From contig JASHYY010000117.1 in assembly GCA_030042815.1 (NCBI GenBank), forward strand, positions 1 through 12,345: a stretch of DNA of 12,345 nt. The letters run 5' to 3'. How positions within the stretch are numbered: the stretch's first letter is position 1; every line of letters begins with the position of its first letter. This document shows, one piece after another, positions 1-5,355 of the stretch. The stretch comes from Thermoplasmata archaeon (GTDB lineage: Archaea; Thermoplasmatota; Thermoplasmata; Lutacidiplasmatales; UBA184). The notes under the pieces are model-generated. The model was not told the origin of the DNA and did not search any database. It was given only the letters and a program-made list of their open reading frames with translations. A program made the translations under genes and the position numbers.

Positions 1-1
1 C

Positions 2-661
2 GAGAAGGCGTCGGGCGAACGCCCGTCCTTGCGCCCACTGCTCGACCACGTGGAGGACCAGACGGCGCTCCTCTCCGCGGAGGGGAACCCGTTCTCGCTC
101 TACCAGGAGTTCCTGCGGACCCGCTCGCCGACCCCGGCGCGCGGCGGCGAAGCGGCCCCGAGGGACATCTTCGTGCCCGCGGGAACGACCAGCTTCAAGC
201 CGGGGCCGATCGTCGGGGAGCTCCAGCACGCGGGATTCCCGGCGGCGATCGAGAAGGGAAAGGTCGTTCTGAAGAAGGACACCACGATCGTGAAGGCGGG
301 CCAGACGATCTCGCGAGAGGTCGCGACGATGCTGACGCGACTCGAGATCTTCCCGCTCGAGGTCGGTCTCTCGTTGCGCGCGGTGGTGGACGGGGCGACG
401 TTCTACCCGCCCGATGTCCTCTCGGTCGACCTCGAGGCTCGCCGCGCCGACTTCGCCCGCGCGGCGCACGCCGCCCTCGGCCTCGCGGTCGAGGTCGCCT
501 ACGCCACGCCGGAAACGTTGCCCCTCCTGGTCGCCCGCGCACACCGCCGAGCGCTCGGAGTCGCGCTCGCCGCCGGGCACATCACGAAGGAGACGATCGA
601 GCCGCTCTTCGCGAAGGCGATGCGCGAAGCGGCCGCGGTCCAGAAACTGACGGGTCACTGA
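2..661 (+). CDS. rpl10: Large ribosomal subunit protein P0 / L10 (5'-truncated by window edge)
   Basis: This is the acidic ribosomal stalk base protein, which anchors P1/L12 dimers to 23S rRNA so that they can recruit translation factors. The frame is open from base 2, and the residues before position 29 continue the family pattern, so the TTG at 29 is not the start and the N-terminal rRNA-binding part lies outside the window. Visible family blocks are ENPF-like GNPFSLYQ, the APRDIFVPAGTTSFKPGPIVG-type block, an IEKGKVVLKKDTT-type block, and the GLSLRAVVDG region. Three helical segments follow that correspond to the P1-binding spine (about 439-654), ending in KAMREAAAVQKLTGH. The usual charged tail with a terminal ALFG-type peptide is absent. 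P1 follows 34 nt downstream, the standard stalk operon order. About 219 residues are visible. Confidence 0.95.
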   Translation, partial: EKASGERPSLRPLLDHVEDQTALLSAEGNPFSLYQEFLRTRSPTPARGGEAAPRDIFVPAGTTSFKPGPIVGELQHAGFPAAIEKGKVVLKKDTTIVKAGQTISREVATMLTRLEIFPLEVGLSLRAVVDGATFYPPDVLSVDLEARRADFARAAHAALGLAVEVAYATPETLPLLVARAHRRALGVALAAGHITKETIEPLFAKAMREAAAVQKLTGH

Positions 662-683
662 GGGTCCCCCCACGGAAGGCCAC

Positions 684-690
684 GGAGTGA
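684..690 (+). promoter_or_regulatory. Shine-Dalgarno-like site of the P1/L12 gene
   Basis: GGAGTGA lies five bases before the ATG at 696 and resembles archaeal GGAGGTGA. It overlaps an in-frame GTG at 687, so it supports ATG 696 as the start, in agreement with the universally conserved MEYxY beginning of the protein. Confidence 0.6.
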
Positions 691-695
691 GAACG

Positions 696-1010
696 ATGGA
701 GTACGTGTATGGTGCGCTGCTGCTCAACGCCGCCGGAAAGCCGATCGACGACAAGGCCCTCTCGGGGGTCCTCACCGCCGCCGGGGTCTCCCCCGACGCG
801 GCGCGGGTGAAGGCGCTGCTCGCCTCGCTCGAAGGGGTCAACCTCGCCGAGGTCCTCGCGAAGGCCGAGACGTTCGCCGCGCCGGCGCCGGCCGCCGCCC
901 CCGCCGAGAAGAAGGAAGGCAAGGGCGAGAAGAAGGAAGAGGAGAAGAAGGAAGACAAGGGCGTCTCCGAGGAGGAGGCGGCCGAGGGTCTCTCCGCCCT
1001 CTTCGGCTGA
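696..1010 (+). CDS. rpl12: Large ribosomal subunit protein P1 / L12 (archaeal type)
   Basis: This is the archaeal stalk protein that dimerises on P0 and contacts elongation and initiation factors through its C-terminal peptide. It has 104 residues, normal for the family. The N-terminal dimerisation domain (1-60) starts MEYVYGALLLNAAGK. An Ala/Pro hinge (61-70) is followed by a Lys/Glu-rich charged stretch (71-96) and the conserved factor-binding end EEEAAEGLSALFG. The start at 696 was chosen over an in-frame GTG at 687 because family members begin MEYxY and an SD-like element sits just upstream. It is co-oriented and close to P0, so co-transcription is likely. The identification is firm. Confidence 0.97.
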   Translation: MEYVYGALLLNAAGKPIDDKALSGVLTAAGVSPDAARVKALLASLEGVNLAEVLAKAETFAAPAPAAAPAEKKEGKGEKKEEEKKEDKGVSEEEAAEGLSALFG

Positions 1011-1033
1011 CGCGAACGTAACCGCGAGCGCAC

Positions 1034-1042
1034 CGCTTAAGT
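1034..1042 (+). promoter_or_regulatory. purF: Probable TATA box for the purF-nop5-flpA unit
   Basis: CGCTTAAGT is an AT-rich island in an otherwise GC-rich gap after the stalk genes. Its centre is about 58 nt before the purF ATG. With typical archaeal TATA-to-start spacing of about 25 nt, transcription would begin near 1063 and leave a leader of roughly 33 nt. This is inference from spacing and composition only. Confidence 0.5.
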
Positions 1043-1061
1043 CCCGAGTCCCGCTAGGTCC

Positions 1062-1084
1062 GGCCGGAGGCGCCCTCTCCGGCC
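1062..1084 (+). repeat. Inverted repeat in the purF leader
   Basis: Perfect 8-bp arms GGCCGGAG (1062-1069) and CTCCGGCC (1077-1084) enclose a 7-nt loop. Given the TATA-like box at 1034-1042, this hairpin would lie at the very 5' end of the purF transcript. It could instead be a DNA operator. No T-run follows, so it is not an intrinsic terminator of bacterial type. Confidence 0.45.
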
Positions 1085-1087
1085 CCT

Positions 1088-1092
1088 GGTGA
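1088..1092 (+). promoter_or_regulatory. purF: Shine-Dalgarno site of purF
   Basis: GGTGA sits three bases before ATG 1096 and matches the archaeal anti-SD. It supports the start that leaves Cys7 as the first residue of the mature enzyme. Confidence 0.5.
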
Positions 1093-1095
1093 ACG

Positions 1096-2502
1096 ATGCC
1101 CCCTCGGGAGTTCTGCGGCGTCGTGGGGGTATCGCTGCAGGGAAAGGGCGCCCCGCCCTACCTGTTCCGCGGGCTCCGCGCCCTCCAGCACCGGGGCCAG
1201 GAGTCCGCGGGGATCGCGACCTCGAGCCACGGGGTCCTCTACCAGCGGAAGGGGATGGGCCTCGTCCACGAGATCTTCAACCAGGAGCTCCTCGACTCGC
1301 TGCGAGGGTCGGTCGGGATCGGCCACGTGCGCTACTCGACCACCGGCTCGAGCGACCTCGAGAACGCGCAGCCGATCGTCGTGAAGGTGAAGGACGAGGA
1401 CGCGGCCATCGCCCACAACGGCGACATCGTGAACTTCGGCCGCATCCGCCACCGCCTCGAGGCGCAAGGCGTCGACCTCCTCGGCAACGCCGACACGGAA
1501 TCGATGGCGCAGATGATCGCCCTCGAGTACACCCGGACGCGGGACCTCGAGGCGGCGATCCGCCGGGCGTGCTCGGAGATCATCGGGGGCTACGCCGTGG
1601 TCTTCCTCGTCGGCCAGCGAGTCTACGCGTTCCGTGACCCGCTCGGCATCCGGCCGCTCGTCTTCGGGACGATCGACGGGGGCGTGGCGGTGGCCAGCGA
1701 GTCGGTCGCGCTCGAGCTGATGGGCGGCAAGGCCGTCCGAGACCTCGAACCCGGCGAGGTGATGGTCCTCGAAAAGGGCCAGCTCCTGCGCACCTCCCGC
1801 ATCCCGAACGGCGGCGAGCGGGCGCACTGCATGTTCGAATGGGTCTACTTCTCGCGTCCCGACTCGATCGCCGAGGGTCGCCCGATGTACGACGTCCGCC
1901 ACCGAATCGGCCTCGAGCTCGCGCGCGAGTCGCCGGTGGAGGCCGACATCGTGGTCCCCATCCCCGACTCGGCCCGTCCGCAGGCCCTCGGGTTCGCCGA
2001 AGGCTCGGGGATCCCGTACGCGGAAGCGCTGATCAAGAACCGGTTCGTCGAGCGCACGTTCATCCTGCCGGACCAGAAGCGACGCGAGTTCGAAGTCCGC
2101 GTGAAGCTCCACCCCGTGCCGGGGCTCCTCAAGGGGAAGCGCGTCGTCCTGCTGGACGATTCGATCGTCCGCGGCACCACGCTGAGGGAGATCGTGCAGA
2201 TGGTCCGGTCCGCCGGTGCGACCCACATCGACGTGCGGATCGGCTGTCCCCCCATCCGGGCGCCCTGCTACTTCGGCATCGACATGAAGGAGCGGCGCGA
2301 GCTGGTCGCCCACAACCGGACCGAGGAGGAGATCGCCGGGATCGTCGGGGCCGACTCGGTCCGCTACCTCTCGATCGACGGGCTGGTCTCGTCGATCGGC
2401 CTTCGCCGCGAAGAGCTCTGCCTCGGATGCCTCACCGGGAAGTACCCGGTCGAGGTGCCCGAGGAACGCCACCGCTACCAGAAGTCCCTCGGGGAGTTCT
2501 AG
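1096..2502 (+). CDS. purF: Amidophosphoribosyltransferase (glutamine PRPP amidotransferase)
   Basis: This enzyme catalyses the first committed step of purine synthesis: PRPP plus glutamine gives 5-phosphoribosylamine. It is cytosolic. The 468-residue length is normal. The N-terminal Ntn glutaminase domain begins MPPREFC, where Cys7 is the expected nucleophile exposed after removal of a six-residue propeptide. RGLRALQHRGQESAG (25-39), HVRYSTTG (77-84) and HNGDIVN (107-113) are glutaminase signatures. The phosphoribosyltransferase half carries the PRPP motif VVLLDDSIVRGTT (350-362). Cys245, Cys391, Cys442 and Cys445 match the four ligands of the structural [4Fe-4S] cluster seen in the Bacillus-type enzyme, so this is the propeptide and Fe-S subclass. 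It heads a tight cluster with nop5 three bases downstream. The pairing with RNA methylation genes has no direct metabolic logic and may reflect growth-linked co-expression. Confidence 0.97.
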   Translation: MPPREFCGVVGVSLQGKGAPPYLFRGLRALQHRGQESAGIATSSHGVLYQRKGMGLVHEIFNQELLDSLRGSVGIGHVRYSTTGSSDLENAQPIVVKVKDEDAAIAHNGDIVNFGRIRHRLEAQGVDLLGNADTESMAQMIALEYTRTRDLEAAIRRACSEIIGGYAVVFLVGQRVYAFRDPLGIRPLVFGTIDGGVAVASESVALELMGGKAVRDLEPGEVMVLEKGQLLRTSRIPNGGERAHCMFEWVYFSRPDSIAEGRPMYDVRHRIGLELARESPVEADIVVPIPDSARPQALGFAEGSGIPYAEALIKNRFVERTFILPDQKRREFEVRVKLHPVPGLLKGKRVVLLDDSIVRGTTLREIVQMVRSAGATHIDVRIGCPPIRAPCYFGIDMKERRELVAHNRTEEEIAGIVGADSVRYLSIDGLVSSIGLRREELCLGCLTGKYPVEVPEERHRYQKSLGEF

Positions 2503-2505
2503 GGC

Positions 2506-3390
2506 GTGCCCCGCGCGGCGGTCGTCGGGAGCGGCCCCCGACTGTTCCTGGTCGAGCTGCCGGAAGGACCGCCGCACTCGTTCCCTCGCCCGGTCCCTCC
2601 GCGGCCCCTTCCCGGCGCACTGCTCGACGCCGTGCGCTCGCTGCCCGCCGGGACGGGGCTCGCTGCCGCGGAGAGCGACCTGCGGACGGCGCTCTCACGG
2701 GAGACGGGTCGGCCGTTCGGAGAGCCCACGCGCGAAGAGCTCCGTGCCGTCCGGGCTCGGCTGCCCCCGCCGCCGTCGGACGCCGAGCGCTCGTACCTCC
2801 TCGCCGTGGCCCGGGCCCGGCTCGAGGCGGCGCTCCGCGCGCCGGAGGAGGTGCTGACGACCCTTGCCCGCGAGGAGGAGCGGCTCGAGCGGGCGCTCGG
2901 ACGCGAAGAACACGCGGCGGAATCCCTCGTCGCGGTGCCCGATTCTCCGGTCGACCGGTACGCCCGTGCGTGGACGGAGGCGCGCTCGGCCCTCGCTCGT
3001 CACCACGCGACCCTACGGTCGACTGTGGAGGCCGAAGCCCGGAAGGTGCTCCCCAACCTCTCTTCGGTGGTCGGACCGCGGGTCGCGGCCCGGCTGCTCT
3101 CGGCGGCCGGGAGCCTGGCAGCCCTCGGGCGACTGCGGGCTCCCCGGCTGCAGCTGCTCGGGTCCCGACGCCGTCCTTCGGCCGATCGCGGCCCCCGGTA
3201 CGGGCTCCTCTACCGGGCGGAGCGGATGGACGACGTGCCAGCCGCCCGTCGCGGCGCGTACGCGAGAACGCTGGCGGCGCTAGCCGTGGTCGCGGCCCGG
3301 GCCGACGTGTACACGCACGCCGACCTCTCTGCGCGACTCGTCGCGCGGAGGGATCGACGGGTCGACGACCTCGGACGGAGGCGCCGATGA
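2506..3390 (+). CDS. nop5: Nop5/Nop56-58 family box C/D RNP scaffold (short, divergent)
   Basis: Nop5 is the scaffold of the archaeal box C/D ribonucleoprotein. It bridges L7Ae-bound guide RNA and the methyltransferase fibrillarin. The identification rests on the Nop domain core VVGPRVAARLLSAAGSLAAL (188-207), then LQLLG (215-219), the GLLYR strand (233-237) and the ARTLAALAVVAARADVYT helix (253-270), and on the fibrillarin gene that overlaps its stop. A Leu/Arg/Glu-rich region (about 92-140) fits the coiled-coil. It has 294 residues, whereas archaeal Nop5 is usually about 350-420. The conserved GAEKALFRHL-type segment after LQLLG is replaced by GSRRRPSADRGPRYG, several residues shorter. The GTG start lies three bases after purF's stop; there is no strong SD. 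The C-terminus is a short basic tail, RRRR. Confidence 0.85.
   Translation: MPRAAVVGSGPRLFLVELPEGPPHSFPRPVPPRPLPGALLDAVRSLPAGTGLAAAESDLRTALSRETGRPFGEPTREELRAVRARLPPPPSDAERSYLLAVARARLEAALRAPEEVLTTLAREEERLERALGREEHAAESLVAVPDSPVDRYARAWTEARSALARHHATLRSTVEAEARKVLPNLSSVVGPRVAARLLSAAGSLAALGRLRAPRLQLLGSRRRPSADRGPRYGLLYRAERMDDVPAARRGAYARTLAALAVVAARADVYTHADLSARLVARRDRRVDDLGRRRR
3377..3381 (+). promoter_or_regulatory. flpA: Shine-Dalgarno site of flpA
   Basis: GGAGG lies five bases before ATG 3387, inside the end of nop5. It fixes the flpA start within an open frame that extends far upstream, and suggests coupled translation. Confidence 0.65.
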
Positions 3391-4157
3391 GGGCCCCACG
3401 ACGGTTCGAGCCGATTCCCGAGAGCGCGCGCGTGGTGCGGGCGCGGTCCGGGGACCGGACCGAGCTTTGGACCGAGACCGTCGGGACGCTCCCGCCGGTC
3501 TTCGGCGAGCGCTGGGTCGAGCGCGACGGAACGACGTACCGTTCCTTCGAGCCGAACCGCTCGAAGCTCGCCGCGGCCCTCCTCAAGGGCTGGTCGGGGG
3601 GCGTGCCGGCCGCCGGGGAACGGTGGCTCTATCTCGGCGCCGCGAGCGGGACGACCGCGTCCTACGTCGCCGACCTGGTCGGGACCGGCGGCCGGGTCTA
3701 CGCGGTCGAACGAAGTCTCCGGCCGTTCGCGCGGCTCGTCGGCCTGGCCGATCGGTGGCCGAACCTCCTGCCGGTCCTCGGCGACGCACGGCAACCCCTC
3801 GAGTACACGGGCCTCGTCCCGCCGGTGGACGGGGTCTATGCCGACATCGCGCAGCCCGACCAAGTGGAGATCGTTCGGTCGAACGCCGAGCTGTTCCTTC
3901 GGGGTCCGGGAACCCGGTTCCTGCTGGCCCTGAAAACCTCCAGTATGGGACGGGACCTCGCCGCGTCGGCGCACCTTGCCCGGACGGAGGACGCCCTGCG
4001 GCCGGTGCTGCACCTCTCCCCGGCCGTCGCTCTCGAGCCGTTCCACCGCGGGCACTACCTCGTCGGCGGCCGCGTCCGACCCGGGCTGTTCGGCGCGGGG
4101 CCCGATGCCTCGGCTAGGCCGCGGGCCGCGCGCTTCCACGGGCGACGACGACCGTGA
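3387..4157 (+). CDS. flpA: Fibrillarin-like rRNA/tRNA 2'-O-methyltransferase
   Basis: This is the catalytic subunit of box C/D RNPs. It transfers methyl from SAM to ribose 2'-OH at sites chosen by guide RNA. There are 256 residues; archaeal fibrillarins are usually about 225-235, and the excess is a C-terminal extension after HYLVGGR (about 230-256). The SAM-binding loop is LYLGAASGTTASYVADLV (81-98), followed by VYAVERS (104-110). The active-site region contains YADIAQPDQ (151-159, Asp153) and LALKTSS (180-186, Lys183). Lys60 in NRSKLAAALL fits the N-terminal catalytic Lys of the family tetrad, as judged from family knowledge. The ATGA overlap with nop5 implies coupled translation of the two partners. 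Its last 44 nt overlap the convergent DRG gene. The frame is open far upstream, but the SD and the N-terminal homology both support ATG 3387. Confidence 0.93.
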   Translation: MRAPRRFEPIPESARVVRARSGDRTELWTETVGTLPPVFGERWVERDGTTYRSFEPNRSKLAAALLKGWSGGVPAAGERWLYLGAASGTTASYVADLVGTGGRVYAVERSLRPFARLVGLADRWPNLLPVLGDARQPLEYTGLVPPVDGVYADIAQPDQVEIVRSNAELFLRGPGTRFLLALKTSSMGRDLAASAHLARTEDALRPVLHLSPAVALEPFHRGHYLVGGRVRPGLFGAGPDASARPRAARFHGRRRP

Positions 4158-5235
4158 CGATGTCCTCGTCCGCGAGGACGTGGTCCCGCCCGACCGTCTG
4201 ACCCGGAAAGCGGGCGCTACGCCCCCAGACCTGGGCGGCCCGGAACGCCCGGTCGAGCTCCGCCGGAAGCCGGTGGAGCAGGCCCGAGATCGAGTCTCCC
4301 TGGCGCAGGATCACCGGTTCGTCGAGGTCGGGGGGCCGTCCCGGGGGCTTGACGTAGACGCGGATGAACCGCAGCGCGTGGCCGATCCGGTCGACCAGGA
4401 GGTCGAGCCCGGACTGGTTCTTCGCCGAAATGAACAGAGGGTCGAAACCGCGGAGGTCCGCGACGAGGCGCGCCCGGTCCGTGGGCGAGAGCGTCTCGGC
4501 CTTGTTGACGGCGTAGATCGCCAGCAGGTAGACGCGGTTTCCCGCGAGGACGTCGATCAACTGGTCGACGGTCGCATCCTCCCGGAAGACGATCGACCCG
4601 TTGTGCATTCCGAACTCGCGGGCGATCTGGGCCGCGGCGCCTCCCGCAAGATGGGTCAGCCGGACCGTGCTCGATACGGTCAGTCCCCCCCGGTCGCCCT
4701 TCTGGACCACGATGCGCGGGGGCCGCTGGTTGATCCGGACCCCGGCGCCCTCGAGCTCGGCCGTCAGCGCCCGCAGGTTCGGGTGTTCGGGGTCGATGAG
4801 GAAGAGGACCAGGTCGACCGACCGGACGACCGAGAGGACCTCCCGCCCCCGGCCCCGCCCCTTGGCGGCGCCGGGCACGAGCCCGGGCATGTCGAGGATC
4901 TGGATCGAGGCGCCGCCCCAGCGCAGCATCCCCGGGATGATCGACACCGTGGTGAAGTCGTAGGCACCGGTCTCGCTGTCGGCGGCGGTGAGCCGGTTGA
5001 GGAGCGTTGATTTTCCCACCGAGGGGTAACCGACCAACCCGACCGTGGCGTTCCCGCTCTTGCGTACCGAGTAGCCCACCCCTCCGCCCTTCCCCCGCGC
5101 ACGGGCCTCACGCTCGAGCCGGAGGACGGCGATCTTCGCCCGGAGCCGCCCGATGTGCAGCTGGGTCGCCTTGTTGTACTGGGTGTTGCGGATCTCGTCC
5201 TCGAGGGCCGCGATCTGCTCCTCGATCGAAGCCAT
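4114..5235 (-). CDS. DRG-family (developmentally regulated GTP-binding) GTPase, OBG-HflX superfamily
   Basis: DRG proteins are translation- or ribosome-associated TRAFAC GTPases found across archaea and eukaryotes. The cellular role in archaea is little defined. The 373 residues equal the usual DRG length. A basic helical N-terminus (1-50, typical YNKATQLHIGRLRAKIA region) precedes G1 GYPSVGKST (69-77), the switch I region YDFTTVSIIPG (92-102), G3 DMPGL (115-119) followed by the DRG-type PGAAKGRGRGREVLS stretch (121-135), G4 NKAE (244-247) and G5 ISAKN (269-273). A C-terminal TGS domain spans about 288-365. G4 has Glu where the family normally has Asp. The start is the ATG at 5235: reading further upstream gives Arg/Pro-rich sequence without family resemblance. 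It converges on flpA and diverges from the ATPase gene at 5356. Confidence 0.95.
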   Translation of the reverse strand: MASIEEQIAALEDEIRNTQYNKATQLHIGRLRAKIAVLRLEREARARGKGGGVGYSVRKSGNATVGLVGYPSVGKSTLLNRLTAADSETGAYDFTTVSIIPGMLRWGGASIQILDMPGLVPGAAKGRGRGREVLSVVRSVDLVLFLIDPEHPNLRALTAELEGAGVRINQRPPRIVVQKGDRGGLTVSSTVRLTHLAGGAAAQIAREFGMHNGSIVFREDATVDQLIDVLAGNRVYLLAIYAVNKAETLSPTDRARLVADLRGFDPLFISAKNQSGLDLLVDRIGHALRFIRVYVKPPGRPPDLDEPVILRQGDSISGLLHRLPAELDRAFRAAQVWGRSARFPGQTVGRDHVLADEDIVTVVVARGSARPAA

Positions 5236-5271
5236 CGGTTGAGGGGCGCCTCGCGTCCGGGGGGTCGAACC

Positions 5272-5282
5272 GATACTTGAGC
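5272..5282 (-). promoter_or_regulatory. Probable TATA box of the DRG gene, in a divergent promoter region
   Basis: Read on the minus strand, GCTCAAGTATC is the most AT-rich element in the 120-nt gap between the divergent DRG and ATPase genes. It lies about 42 nt before the DRG ATG, giving a leader of about 17 nt. The same island might serve the plus-strand gene at 5356 (about 79 nt away), but no separate clear TATA box for that gene was found. This is weak evidence from composition and spacing. Confidence 0.35.
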
Positions 5283-5355
5283 CTGACGAGCCCTCAGCGC
5301 CCATCGTCCGTGGGAAACGGGTACGAGGTCGTGCTGGCCTCCCTTTCGAACGAGG

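Noticed and set aside
29..661. Complete P0 gene starting at the TTG at 29
   Set aside because: The frame is open to the window edge and upstream residues fit the family, so the gene is cut by the window and the true start is outside.
687..695. GTG start for P1 three codons before the ATG
   Set aside because: It overlaps the SD-like element, and the family begins MEYxY, which corresponds to ATG 696.
1011..1095. Intrinsic terminator after the stalk genes
   Set aside because: The GC-rich inverted repeat at 1062-1084 has no following T-run, and it lies downstream of a TATA-like box, so it fits a leader or operator better.
1054..2577. Long minus-strand open frame opposite purF
   Set aside because: Its Asp/Arg/Glu/Val-rich composition is the mirror of GC-rich purF codons, with no recognisable domain. 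purF is certain on the other strand.
1839..3386. Open frame upstream of flpA read as an N-terminal extension
   Set aside because: It runs through purF and nop5 in another frame as Arg/Pro/Gly-rich sequence. The SD and homology place the flpA start at 3387.
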